A DNA stretch of 34,775 nucleotides from Bacteroidaceae bacterium (GCA_017617335.1 JAFZWK010000016.1:1-34775); one strand, 5' to 3'; positions 25,996-34,314 are shown, numbered from the stretch's first letter. Notes: a model not told the origin generated them from the sequence alone. Numbers and translations are program-made.

Positions 25996-28182
25996 ATGAA
26001 AACTTATTTCCATTCAGCCCATTTCTCCAAAGTCAGGATGCTTATCGGTATGTTGTTCTTTGCTTCATCTGCATTCTCCGTTTCGGCGGCTACAGATTAC
26101 GCCCATTTGGTCAATACGCTCATCGGGTCAGGTACTACATACGGACTTGCTTCTGGTTACATTTGCCCGGGTGCAACCTATCCTCATGGAATGGTGCAGT
26201 TCACTCCTACTTATTTTGAGAAGAACTCAGGTTTCGTGGCCAATCAGTACAGCGGTGGCGGATGCTACAACTTGGGAAACTTTCCCATGTTCCCTTTGAA
26301 GGGAGATTTGACAAAGTCTCCCAATGACATGCGTTCTGCAAAATACACAGTTACTGATGAGCAAGGACATGCAGGATACTATCAGGCAAAGGTCAATGGT
26401 GACGTGTTGGCTGAACTTACGGTAGCAGAACGTTCTGGAATGGGACGTTTCACGTTTCCTCAGGATGCAGAAAATGGAACTGTCGTCATTGGTTCAGGCT
26501 TGGCTTCAACTCCCATCTATCAGGCAGCTGTCGCGATGACTGATGCGAATCATTTTGAGGGGTATTCTACGGGAGGAAGTTTCTGCGGAAGAGAATATCC
26601 TACGCCTTACAAGGTTTACATCGTGGGAGAATTCAATGTCCCCTCGACAACGCGTGGCATTTGGCGACAGGACAAGATTATAGCAGGCTCAAATTTTGTG
26701 GAAGGTCCGAAGTCAGGCTTCTGGTTTACTTTCGACACCAAGCAACAGAAGACGTTGCTTTACCGATTTGCCCTCTCGTATGTATCATTAGAAAATGCAA
26801 GAGAGAATCTAGAAGCCGATAATCTTGGATGGGATTTCGACCATGTGGTGGCACGTGCCGAAAACAAATGGAATGAATACTTGGGACGTATTGAGGTAGA
26901 AGGCAACAACAAGAGTCGTATGACCCAATTCTATACACATCTTTACCACGCCCTTATTCATCCCAGTTTGGCAAGTGATGTTAACGGAGAGTATATGGGA
27001 TCAGACGAGAAGGTACACAAGTCGCGCTCTCGTCAATATACCGGATTCAGCAACTGGGACACGTATCGCACGCAGACTCAGCTGTTGGCTATGCTTGAAC
27101 CTGATGTGGCAGCCGATATTGCACAGTCACACATTGACTTTGCAGAACAGGGAGGAGGCTCCTTCCCACGATGGGTGGTAGCAAACTATGAAACGAATAT
27201 AATGGAAGGCGACCCATCGAGTATCATCGTTGCAAATACGTGGATATGGGGAGCTCGCAATTTCGACAAGGATGCTGCCATCAAAGTAATGCGACGTGGA
27301 GCCGAAGTCCCGGGTGCAAAATGCCAGAAGTTCGAGACACGTCCTGGCTTGCAGGCCTATCTGGAAACAGGCAATCTGGATGCCTCCAGGCAATTAGAGT
27401 TCATGTCTGCTGACTTTGCTATTGCCCAGTTCGCTCTGAAGGCCTTGAACGATAAGGAATTGTCAGATCGATACATGGAACGTACCCGTTTCTGGAAAAG
27501 ACTTTATAATCCTGAAACAAAATGGATTCAATCGCGTGACGAGAACGGGAATTGGAAGCCGTTGGGCTACGGATTTATGGAGGCAACGTATAAGGATTTC
27601 TTCTGGATGGTGCCCTACAATATTGACGGACTGATTGAAATCATTGGAGGACGTGACTCTGCTGAAGTCAGATTACAGGAGTACTTCCGTCGCCTTGATG
27701 CTGATTACGGAGATGACTGGTATGCTTCTGGTAATGAGCCCTGTTTCAGCTTCCCCTGGCTCTACAACTGGGTAGGAAGCCCCTGGAAGACACAAGATGT
27801 GATTCGCCGCGTGTTGAACGAAATCTATGTGGATGTGTCAGATGGTTTGCCCGGCAATGATGACCTAGGTGCTATGGGAGCCTGGTATGTCTGGGTAAGC
27901 CTCGGACTATATCCAGAGATTCCTGGTGTGGCAGGATTTGCTGTAAGCACTCCCTCGTTCCCATATATTTGCATTCATCTGCCAAACGGTAAGGACATTG
28001 TCCAGAAGAGTTCGAAGGACGGCAAGCCCTATATAACATCTCTGACTATCAATGGGAAGGCTTGTAAAGGGACGTGGATTCCCTGGGAAACCCTGTCGGA
28101 TGGAGCGATGCTGAAATACACGACCTCGGATAAGCCTAATAAGAAATGGGGGACCCAGATTGCTCCACCTTCTTATAAATGA
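25996..28182 (+). CDS. secreted GH92 alpha-mannosidase
   Basis: Family 92 enzymes are calcium-dependent exo-alpha-mannosidases that trim mannose from N-glycans or yeast mannan; linkage preference is not readable here. ATG 25996 is chosen because it follows the terminator hairpin and leads into a signal peptide (an alternative is ATG 26038; cleavage near FSVSA). The N-terminal beta-sandwich begins 'VNTLIGSGTTYGLASG' with 'PGATYPHGMVQFTP'. The (alpha/alpha)6 domain carries 'YTGFSNWDTYRTQ', the acid-residue motif 'ASGNEPCFSFPWLYNW' and 'LPGNDDLGAMGAWYVW'. It is 728 residues, the usual length. No T9SS tail is present, so it is probably periplasmic or membrane-associated. It is single in this window, without SusC/SusD. 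Confidence 0.93.
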   Translation: MKTYFHSAHFSKVRMLIGMLFFASSAFSVSAATDYAHLVNTLIGSGTTYGLASGYICPGATYPHGMVQFTPTYFEKNSGFVANQYSGGGCYNLGNFPMFPLKGDLTKSPNDMRSAKYTVTDEQGHAGYYQAKVNGDVLAELTVAERSGMGRFTFPQDAENGTVVIGSGLASTPIYQAAVAMTDANHFEGYSTGGSFCGREYPTPYKVYIVGEFNVPSTTRGIWRQDKIIAGSNFVEGPKSGFWFTFDTKQQKTLLYRFALSYVSLENARENLEADNLGWDFDHVVARAENKWNEYLGRIEVEGNNKSRMTQFYTHLYHALIHPSLASDVNGEYMGSDEKVHKSRSRQYTGFSNWDTYRTQTQLLAMLEPDVAADIAQSHIDFAEQGGGSFPRWVVANYETNIMEGDPSSIIVANTWIWGARNFDKDAAIKVMRRGAEVPGAKCQKFETRPGLQAYLETGNLDASRQLEFMSADFAIAQFALKALNDKELSDRYMERTRFWKRLYNPETKWIQSRDENGNWKPLGYGFMEATYKDFFWMVPYNIDGLIEIIGGRDSAEVRLQEYFRRLDADYGDDWYASGNEPCFSFPWLYNWVGSPWKTQDVIRRVLNEIYVDVSDGLPGNDDLGAMGAWYVWVSLGLYPEIPGVAGFAVSTPSFPYICIHLPNGKDIVQKSSKDGKPYITSLTINGKACKGTWIPWETLSDGAMLKYTTSDKPNKKWGTQIAPPSYK

Positions 28183-28188
28183 AGAGTG

Positions 28189-28213
28189 ACAGATTCTCCT
28201 GAATTGTTTTTTT
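28189..28213 (+). terminator. probable terminator after the GH92 gene
   Basis: ACA plus ATTC (28189-28196, one bulged G) pair with GAAT plus TGT (28201-28207) around the loop TCCT, and a run of T follows to 28213. The stem starts seven bases after the GH92 stop. Confidence 0.4.
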
Positions 28214-28236
28214 ATGTAGGATTGAAAAAATGATTT

Positions 28237-28281
28237 TTTGAAATAAAGTTCTCTTTTAATGTTACATTTTTGTTAACTTTA
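28237..28281 (+). promoter_or_regulatory. possible promoter for the 1350-residue protein gene
   Basis: TTTG at 28237-28240 and two imperfect -7 candidates, TACATTTT (28263-28270) and TAACTTTA (28274-28281), lie before ATG 28314. Neither pair fits both consensus and spacing. Confidence 0.3.
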
Positions 28282-28313
28282 CGTCTTAAGAGTAGAAACA
28301 AAAAAGTAAATGA

Positions 28314-31300
28314 ATGATTAGACACATTATTTTCAGCATTTTTCTCTGTCTGTTCAACCTTGCAAGTTGGGCACAGCAAATCGTTTCTGCCCATGTGGTG
28401 AACAGCGAGACAGGGGAGGCTCTGCCGTATGTGACGGTGTATGTATCTCAGGGAAAGGGAACGTTGAGTAATGAGGAAGGCGACTTCAGAATAAGTGTGG
28501 AAGACGATGAAACAATACGCCTGAGTTGCATTGGGTACAAGTCTCTCAAATTTGATGTTCGCAATGTTCCTTCCGTCATCCGAATGAGCCCTACGGTGAG
28601 AGAACTTCAAGAATTGACCGTCCTGCCTGCTCCTGTCCAGTCGGCTCTGTCAAAGGCGATAAAACTGTTAAACAAAGAGGCGAAATCTTATGCGCAGAAA
28701 GAAGGGATGTATTTCTATCGTACCGTGATTAGCGACAGCGTGAATAATGAACTGGTAGAAGCTTTCATAAGAACCGGTTCTGCCATCAATCTGCACAACC
28801 TGCGCGTCTTGAGTGGCATTCGAGGGTTAGATGGAGCAGGAGGTGAAAGCGAATTAGGGATGAAATCTACTAACATGCATCTTCTCTCTGAGATTGGTCC
28901 CACAACAGTTGGTTCATATCGTTGGCTGAAGACAGTTAAGCCTTTGGAGAAGATGTCTACCACACGCAAATTCTACACTTATTCAGGAACCTCCTTGACG
29001 GGAGAGGACGGTCAGAGAATCTACAAGATAGATTTGGATTTCAAGGGAAAACTTCCTTCCAGTAAAAAAGACTGGCATATTCTTTCTGGTACTGTCTATA
29101 TAGACTCAGCCACCTGCCACCTGCTGCGTTTCGACGGTGAAGTGGCAAACATCTATCAGCGCGTCTTACACAAAAATGTTTTTGTGCGGGCACCGACAGA
29201 GATGAAAGTACACATAGAGTACGACCATAGTGACGGAGTGACTGAGCTGAGTCACCTTTCTATCTTGGGAGGCAACAAGAACATGCAATTCCGTTCCTTG
29301 GCTTTCAAGGTAAAGGAAAAAGAAATTGTGATGGAAAAAGGCATCCAAATGGGAGGCAACATGATGGACGCCATAGAGGATGTGGGGGACAATTCACCCT
29401 TGTGGGATGAATATGAGGTAGTGAAACGCACAGCCCAAGAGGAACGGATTGCTTTCGGATATTCATCGAATTTGACCAGAGCAAGAATGCGAGAATTCTT
29501 CAAACCTGATACCGCCCATACTGATAATCCCAGATTGATGCAGCTATGTGACCAGCTTTATCATTTTGGTACACAGACTCCACAAGAAAAGGTCTACATC
29601 CACATGGACAACACCTGCTACTTCCAGGGTGACACCATCTGGTTCACTGCCTACACGCGAAGTACGGAATATGATGCCCCATCCTCAGTGAGCGGCCTGC
29701 TATACGTGGAACTGCTCAATCAGGATGGTTATCTGGTGGAGAGGAAGCAAATACAGATGCGCAACGGACATGGGTATGGCAACTTTGTGCTGAATCATCT
29801 GGTACAATACAGCGGATTCTATGAGCTTCGTGCCTACACCCGATGGCAACTTAACTGGGGACTCCACGAGCATGAGCACTCGAGAGAGGCTAAACGTTGG
29901 TTCCTGAGCAAGGAGTTGGAACACAACTATTACCGCGACTACGACAAGCTCTACAGCCGCGTTTTCCCTGTTTATGACAAAAGGGCGGACTCAGTGCAGT
30001 TCAATCGCAACATGACCATGCGGCCTATGCGTCGCTACTTTGCCAAAGATCCTGAACCCAACAAACTGACGCTTGCACTCTATCCAGAGGGAGGAAACTT
30101 GGTAGCTGGCGTGCCTTGCCGTGTAACCTACGAGGCCGTGTGGAGCGACGGAGAATGGGCCAAAGGAGCGTTACAGGTAGGCAAAGAAAGCTATCCTGTG
30201 GTGAATCGAGGGAGGGGTGTCTTCATCGTTACTCCCGAGAAAGGTATGGAGCGCGAAGTAATCTTTGTTACTCCCGATGGCGACAAGGTCAAGGAGAAGT
30301 TACCTAAACCTCAGGAGGAAGGTGTAGCGCTCAAGGTAGACTGGCTTGACGACAGACTTGAGATACATATCAGTGTGGCCGGCCAACTCGTCCTCTCAAG
30401 TCTGGGCATGACCGTGATGCACGAAGGAGTACTTGAAGTCTTCCGCCCTATTTCAGAAAAAAACAGTCAGATACAGATACCCTCGTCTTCCCTTAGGGAA
30501 GGGGTAAACCAGGTGACCGTCTTTGATGAGACGGGACGCGTATGGGCAGATCGTTTGGTCTTCGTTAGTCGAAGGGGATTTGGTGAACCCACCTTGCTCG
30601 TGTTAGGGAGTAAGAAGGAATACAATCCCTACGAGCGAATAGAACTCAGTGTCTCAGCTCCCAGCATGCACAAGGGAACAGCGCGTAGCTGGACCTCGAT
30701 AGCTGTGCGCGACAAGTTCTACACAGATCACCTTTTCGATAATGGAAGCATCCTGACGGAGATGCTCCTGAGCAGCGAGATACGTGGTTTCGTGCCCCAA
30801 CCAGGATGGTTCTTTGAGCAGGACGACAAGGAGCATCGTCAGGCACTCGACCTGCTGATGATGACTCAGGGATGGCGACGCTTCGACTGGCACGAGATGG
30901 CAGTGAAGGATGCCTTTATGATGACCCAACCGCGTGAGAAGACACAGATCCTGCAAGGGAGAGTTTACAATATAAGTTTCAGCGATGAGAAGTTGAAAAC
31001 AACTTTCATCGAAGCCAATCAAAATGCTCTTGAAATGTATAATCCTTATGAAATGTATAATCCTTATACAAATGCCCCTTCTCGTAACAGTGAATCCTCA
31101 GCCCAAGAAAAAGCCCAAGAACAAGAAGAGAAGCCTATGAGTCAGGAGGAACGGTCTGACAAAGATAGGACAGGCCCTCTCACACCAGACGGATTCAATG
31201 CTCGGGAAATGGCGTCAGACCCTAGAAAGGAAGTGACTTTGAATATGGAAATGGTTAACTTGTCCACTAACATTCCTGTCAAAGAAAGGCTCATGACCTT

Positions 31301-32366
31301 AGGGAACAGGTTCGAGAAGGTGCTTCCCCGCACTTTTAGTCCGCATGTTCTCTATATCGACATCTTTAGGGATAAGGACTTCAAGAGAGACCTAAAGAAG
31401 GCACGCAAAACCAAAGAAACCCTCGTCCTCGAAGATGAGGATAAGCCCTGTATGCTCTGCATCAATCACCCCTATCCTCGTTTTACGAATCCCTACACCT
31501 ATTACCAGACCCACTTGAGTCAGCTACCCGATGACGACCCTATGGTTCCCATCCTATTAGGCGACACCATCCATCAACTGCGCGAGGTTCCTGTGCGGGC
31601 ACGTTTCAGTGGCTTGAGGAAGCTGGATGAGTCACAACCTGCGCTACTGCTGGGCGATCTGGAAGCAGAGAATCTGATGACTGATGCAGGCATTGTCTTG
31701 CCAGGCATTGATCGTTTGGGTCGTACCCTTTTTGGAGATCTGGGATTCGACTATCCTTATGCCCTATCAACCCCCATGATGGATCTTGAAGGTAATACAG
31801 ACAGGTCGAGACCAGACTCACGTATCCGAGCCCGCTATGGAATATCTCCTACTCGTCGCACCATCGAAGGGCTAGACAACATATCGCGAGATTCAACCTA
31901 TGCTCCTCAGTATCTGAAGTCCTATACGGCTGACTTTTTCCTCAAAAGCATGTCAAACGAGGAAAGAAAACAGTATATGGGTGTGGGAGCCATCGAGAAG
32001 TACGTTGTCTACACGGATTACAGTCCTCGTCTGGAAGGCAATCGCCGCTACAGAGGAACTAACCTGCCTGATATTTACATTGCGCAATATCCTTATCCTG
32101 ACCACTCGCGTCACATGGTGTTTGCCGACCGATGCATTCCCATCTCAGGTTTCTCCTATCCCACAGATTTCTACTCCCCCGACTACTCAAAACAGACACC
32201 GCCTGAGCCAACAGATTACCGCCGCACGCTCTACTGGAATCCCAGCCTAAAGCTCGACGAGAATGGACAGGCTCGCATTACTTTCTACAACAACTCACGC
32301 ACCACCCAAATAAGCGTCGAGGCAGAAGGGCAGGCCAGCGATGGCACTCTGCTCTGGAGCAAGTAG
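28314..32366 (+). CDS. large exported protein with carboxypeptidase-regulatory-like and MG2-like domains
   Basis: I recognise the family only in outline: long Bacteroidota envelope proteins that begin like TonB-dependent transporters but have no beta-barrel. A signal peptide ends near SWAQ (about residue 20). Residues 22-105 form a carboxypeptidase D regulatory-like domain ('VVNSETGEALPYVTVYV', 'GTLSNEEGDFRI'). About 424-520 is an alpha-2-macroglobulin MG2-like domain ('KVYIHMDNTCYFQGDTIWFTAY'). More beta domains follow. Residues 907-918 are a perfect EMYNPY duplication leading into a polar Gln/Glu/Ser-rich linker (to about 965). The end is beta-rich ('ARITFYNNSR'). No thioester CxEQ motif was found. 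There is no T9SS tail. The role is unknown; envelope assembly or ligand binding is a guess. Confidence 0.75.
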   Translation: MIRHIIFSIFLCLFNLASWAQQIVSAHVVNSETGEALPYVTVYVSQGKGTLSNEEGDFRISVEDDETIRLSCIGYKSLKFDVRNVPSVIRMSPTVRELQELTVLPAPVQSALSKAIKLLNKEAKSYAQKEGMYFYRTVISDSVNNELVEAFIRTGSAINLHNLRVLSGIRGLDGAGGESELGMKSTNMHLLSEIGPTTVGSYRWLKTVKPLEKMSTTRKFYTYSGTSLTGEDGQRIYKIDLDFKGKLPSSKKDWHILSGTVYIDSATCHLLRFDGEVANIYQRVLHKNVFVRAPTEMKVHIEYDHSDGVTELSHLSILGGNKNMQFRSLAFKVKEKEIVMEKGIQMGGNMMDAIEDVGDNSPLWDEYEVVKRTAQEERIAFGYSSNLTRARMREFFKPDTAHTDNPRLMQLCDQLYHFGTQTPQEKVYIHMDNTCYFQGDTIWFTAYTRSTEYDAPSSVSGLLYVELLNQDGYLVERKQIQMRNGHGYGNFVLNHLVQYSGFYELRAYTRWQLNWGLHEHEHSREAKRWFLSKELEHNYYRDYDKLYSRVFPVYDKRADSVQFNRNMTMRPMRRYFAKDPEPNKLTLALYPEGGNLVAGVPCRVTYEAVWSDGEWAKGALQVGKESYPVVNRGRGVFIVTPEKGMEREVIFVTPDGDKVKEKLPKPQEEGVALKVDWLDDRLEIHISVAGQLVLSSLGMTVMHEGVLEVFRPISEKNSQIQIPSSSLREGVNQVTVFDETGRVWADRLVFVSRRGFGEPTLLVLGSKKEYNPYERIELSVSAPSMHKGTARSWTSIAVRDKFYTDHLFDNGSILTEMLLSSEIRGFVPQPGWFFEQDDKEHRQALDLLMMTQGWRRFDWHEMAVKDAFMMTQPREKTQILQGRVYNISFSDEKLKTTFIEANQNALEMYNPYEMYNPYTNAPSRNSESSAQEKAQEQEEKPMSQEERSDKDRTGPLTPDGFNAREMASDPRKEVTLNMEMVNLSTNIPVKERLMTLGNRFEKVLPRTFSPHVLYIDIFRDKDFKRDLKKARKTKETLVLEDEDKPCMLCINHPYPRFTNPYTYYQTHLSQLPDDDPMVPILLGDTIHQLREVPVRARFSGLRKLDESQPALLLGDLEAENLMTDAGIVLPGIDRLGRTLFGDLGFDYPYALSTPMMDLEGNTDRSRPDSRIRARYGISPTRRTIEGLDNISRDSTYAPQYLKSYTADFFLKSMSNEERKQYMGVGAIEKYVVYTDYSPRLEGNRRYRGTNLPDIYIAQYPYPDHSRHMVFADRCIPISGFSYPTDFYSPDYSKQTPPEPTDYRRTLYWNPSLKLDENGQARITFYNNSRTTQISVEAEGQASDGTLLWSK
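31032..31067 (+). repeat. perfect 18-bp tandem duplication inside the large exported protein gene
   Basis: GAAATGTATAATCCTTAT occurs twice head to tail (31032-31049 and 31050-31067), encoding EMYNPY twice. The copies are identical even at silent positions, which suggests a recent slip. Confidence 0.95.
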
Positions 32367-32377
32367 AGGTTGTTTAA

Positions 32378-32522
32378 GCGTTGCAGTGCTACAGTGCTAC
32401 AGTTCGAAATCAGGTTATTCCATGAGCAAAAAAATATTCATATTATATTGTATATAATATGGCTTACTTTTCAATTTTGGAAATAGCTCCTCAAGAACTG
32501 TAGCACTGTAGCGCTGCAACGC
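32378..32522. mobile_element. 145-base element with 28-bp terminal inverted repeats (MITE-like or long hairpin)
   Basis: The left arm (32378-32405) and right arm (32495-32522) are reverse complements over 28 bases with one difference, a G-T pair. Each arm contains two or more CAGTGCTA-type 8-mers in tandem, and the match continues weakly outward. Inside the 89-base interior is a second perfect palindrome, CATATTATAT-TGT-ATATAATATG (32439-32461). No coding frame is present. It starts 12 bases after the stop of the large exported protein gene. It could be a miniature inverted-repeat element or a 3' untranslated RNA hairpin. No clear target-site duplication is visible. Confidence 0.55.
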
Positions 32523-32580
32523 ATACAAACCATTTTGTCTCGTGTCTTTCCCTTCTGATAACTGCGGAAATCCATCAAAC

Positions 32581-32635
32581 GCAACGTGTTGTGTCGGCAA
32601 AGACAACGTGTTGACTTTGCGATTTCAACGTGTTG
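32581..32635 (+). repeat. array of three 11-base repeats at exact 22-base period
   Basis: GCAACGTGTTG (32581), ACAACGTGTTG (32603) and TCAACGTGTTG (32625) share the core CAACGTGTTG and are spaced exactly 22 bases apart, the same core and period as at 18389-18487. The first spacer, TGTCGGCAAAG, resembles a spacer of the other array (AGTTGGCAAAG). The middle copy lies inside a 24-base palindrome, GCAAAG to CTTTGC (32597-32620), with one mismatched pair. The last copy ends 93 bases before the -33 box of rpsU. The gap 32367-32813 holds no gene. Confidence 0.9.
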
Positions 32636-32728
32636 TGTCTTACAATTCTTTTGATAAACAAAATTGCCGGATTAAGGTGTCGGCAGGTCTTTGGCAGGCT
32701 TCTTTAGGTAAAAAAATGATAAAAACGT

Positions 32729-32759
32729 TTTGCCATATGAAAAACAATGTGTAATTTTG
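32729..32759 (+). promoter_or_regulatory. promoter for rpsU
   Basis: TTTG (32729-32732), a 19-base spacer and TAATTTTG (32752-32759) match the Bacteroidota consensus fully. The leader to ATG 32814 is about 50 bases. Confidence 0.78.
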
Positions 32760-32813
32760 CGCCGCGAAATACGCACATGTGTGAAATTTAATTAACTAAA
32801 CAAAAAGAAAACA

Positions 32814-33005
32814 ATGATTGTAGTACCTGTAAAAGAAGGTGAGAACATCGAGAGAGCTTTGAAGAAATTCAAGCGTAAATTTGAGAAAACCGGTATTGTT
32901 AAGGAGCTTCGTGCCCGTCAGCAGTTTGACAAGCCTTCTGTAAAGAATCGCTTGGCTAAGGAACGTGCCATTTACGTTCAGAAACTGCAGCGCACAGAGG
33001 ATTAA
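32814..33005 (+). CDS. rpsU: 30S ribosomal protein bS21
   Basis: This is the small basic ribosomal protein bS21, 63 residues, near the 3' end of 16S rRNA on the 30S platform. 'VPVKEGENIERALKKFKRKFEKTGIVKELR' spans the family core; the rest is basic helix (KPSVKNRLAKERA). In Bacteroidota ribosomes bS21 is reported to help sequester the anti-Shine-Dalgarno end of 16S rRNA. No Shine-Dalgarno sequence precedes this start; the bases before ATG are A-rich. It heads the rpsU-xer-hpf group. Confidence 0.97.
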   Translation: MIVVPVKEGENIERALKKFKRKFEKTGIVKELRARQQFDKPSVKNRLAKERAIYVQKLQRTED

Positions 33006-33089
33006 GATTAAAGAAGTTTAATTTTTGAACTATTCTCTTTGAATAGTCAGAGAAAATGTCTATATTCGCCACTGAAAAGGTGACGAGGT

Positions 33090-33980
33090 ATGTGGATTCA
33101 GATTTTTGTTGATTACCTGCGGTTCGAACGGAACCTGTCCGAGAAGACCATTGAGGCATATCAGGCTGACTTGAAAGAGTTCGAGCAGTTTTTCAGGAAT
33201 CTGGATGATGAGCTTTCCTGGCAGACGTTGGATGGAGACGTGATTCGCCAATGGATCGTGGCCATGATGGACCGCGGTAACAACGCTGGTTCTGTGGGAC
33301 GGAGGTTGAGTGCTTTGCGATCTTTCTATAAGTTTCTGCTTCGCCGTAAGATGGTGGACCGTGATCCTGCTCATGGGGTCGTGGGACCGAAGAAGGAGAA
33401 AAGCCTTCCCTCTTTCATCAGGGAGTCTGAGATGGACAAGTTGCTGGACGGGGATTTCTTTACGGATGATTTCGTGGGGGTAAGGGACCGCCTGATTCTG
33501 CTGATGTTTTACTCTACGGGCATCCGTCTGTCGGAATTGACGGGGCTGGATGTTGCCAGCGTGGATTTGGATATGCAGCAGCTGAAGGTGACGGGAAAGC
33601 GGAACAAGCAGAGAGTGATACCTTTTGGCGAAGAGTTGAAACTTGCCATCGAGGATTACATGAAACGGAGAATGGCACGTGAGGCTACATCCCAGGTGTC
33701 TGGTTCTTTCTTCATCGAGGAGAAGAATGGGCTTGGCATGAAGCCTGAGAAGGTCAGGGTGCTTGTGGAGAAGTATCTCTCGCTTGTCACTACGCAGAAG
33801 AAGCGCAGTCCTCACGTGCTGAGGCATTCTTTTGCGACCTCGATGCTGAATCATAACGCGAATCTTCAGTCGGTTAAGGAGTTGCTGGGGCATGAGAGTC
33901 TCTCTACTACAGAGATCTACACCCACACGACCTTCGAGGAACTGAAAGAAATGTATAACCATGCGCACCCGCGTGCGTAA
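33090..33980 (+). CDS. xerC: Xer-type tyrosine recombinase
   Basis: This is a site-specific tyrosine recombinase of the XerC/XerD type, expected to resolve chromosome dimers at dif. The N-terminal SAM-like core-binding domain is about residues 1-90 ('ERNLSEKTIEAYQADLKEFEQFF'). All catalytic residues of the family are visible: Arg146 (TGIRLSEL), Lys170 (GKRNKQR), His242 and Arg245 (HVLRHSF), His268 (GHESL) and nucleophile Tyr277 (TEIYTH). It is 296 residues, the normal length. Whether it is the XerC or the XerD partner cannot be told here. Its position between rpsU and hpf and the absence of flanking repeats argue for a chromosomal housekeeping role rather than a phage or transposon integrase. 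Confidence 0.9.
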   Translation: MWIQIFVDYLRFERNLSEKTIEAYQADLKEFEQFFRNLDDELSWQTLDGDVIRQWIVAMMDRGNNAGSVGRRLSALRSFYKFLLRRKMVDRDPAHGVVGPKKEKSLPSFIRESEMDKLLDGDFFTDDFVGVRDRLILLMFYSTGIRLSELTGLDVASVDLDMQQLKVTGKRNKQRVIPFGEELKLAIEDYMKRRMAREATSQVSGSFFIEEKNGLGMKPEKVRVLVEKYLSLVTTQKKRSPHVLRHSFATSMLNHNANLQSVKELLGHESLSTTEIYTHTTFEELKEMYNHAHPRA

Positions 33981-33987
33981 TAAAACT

Positions 33988-33995
33988 AAGGAGGT
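33988..33995 (+). promoter_or_regulatory. perfect Shine-Dalgarno sequence of hpf
   Basis: AAGGAGGT lies five bases (from the last G of GGAGG) before ATG 34000, a full match to the canonical ribosome-binding sequence. It fixes ATG 34000 as the hpf start over the in-frame ATG at 33961 inside xerC. No other gene in the window has a comparable site. Confidence 0.85.
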
Positions 33996-33999
33996 ATTT

Positions 34000-34299
34000 A
34001 TGGACATTAAAGTTCAGGCTGTTCATTTCGAGGCCAGTGAGAAATTGCAGAATTTCATTGAGAAGAAGGTCTCAAAGTTAGGGAAGTTTTGTGACGAAAT
34101 AAGAAAGGTAGAGGTGTCACTGAAAGTCGTAAAACCTGAGACTGCCATGAACAAGGAGGCGTTTCTGAAGGTTTCTCTTCCAGGGAAAGATTTGGTGGCT
34201 CAGGAGGTGAGCGACACATTCGAAGAAGCAATCGATAAAACTACGGAATCGTTAACTCGCCAGATATCCAAGTACAAGGAAATGAAGAAAAATCGCTAA
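34000..34299 (+). CDS. hpf: ribosome hibernation promoting factor, short HPF/RaiA type
   Basis: HPF/RaiA binds the 30S decoding region in slow growth and blocks translation, aiding storage of ribosomes. The 99-residue protein covers the single S30AE-type domain ('VQAVHFEASEKLQNFIEKKVSKLGKF', 'VEVSLKVVKPETAMNKEAFLKVSLPG', 'TFEEAIDKTTESLTRQISKYKE') and lacks the C-terminal dimerisation domain of long HPF. It starts 19 bases after the xer stop. The perfect Shine-Dalgarno sequence before it is unusual for this group and may mean that translation depends on ribosomes with an exposed anti-Shine-Dalgarno. Confidence 0.93.
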   Translation: MDIKVQAVHFEASEKLQNFIEKKVSKLGKFCDEIRKVEVSLKVVKPETAMNKEAFLKVSLPGKDLVAQEVSDTFEEAIDKTTESLTRQISKYKEMKKNR

Positions 34300-34314
34300 A
34301 AAAGCGTAAAAAGT

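Noticed and set aside
16588-28182. Classical polysaccharide utilisation locus
   Set aside because: No SusC/SusD pair, no transporter and no hybrid two-component or anti-sigma regulator is present; the genes have separate promoters and mdh interrupts them.
33090-33980. Integrase marking a mobile island inserted at the tRNA cluster
   Set aside because: The gene is a 296-residue Xer type within a conserved rpsU-hpf context; no attachment-site repeats or phage genes were seen, and all four tRNAs are intact.
33961-33999. Start of hpf at ATG 33961, overlapping xer
   Set aside because: The Shine-Dalgarno at 33988-33995 and the conserved domain start both point to ATG 34000.
33060-34007. 315-codon minus-strand frame opposite the recombinase
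   Set aside because: The plus-strand frame has every catalytic residue of a tyrosine recombinase; the minus-strand product has no recognisable domain and is His/Arg rich, as expected of a shadow.
34294-34306. Terminator after hpf
   Set aside because: The stem is only four bases (CGCT/AGCG) and has no T tract.
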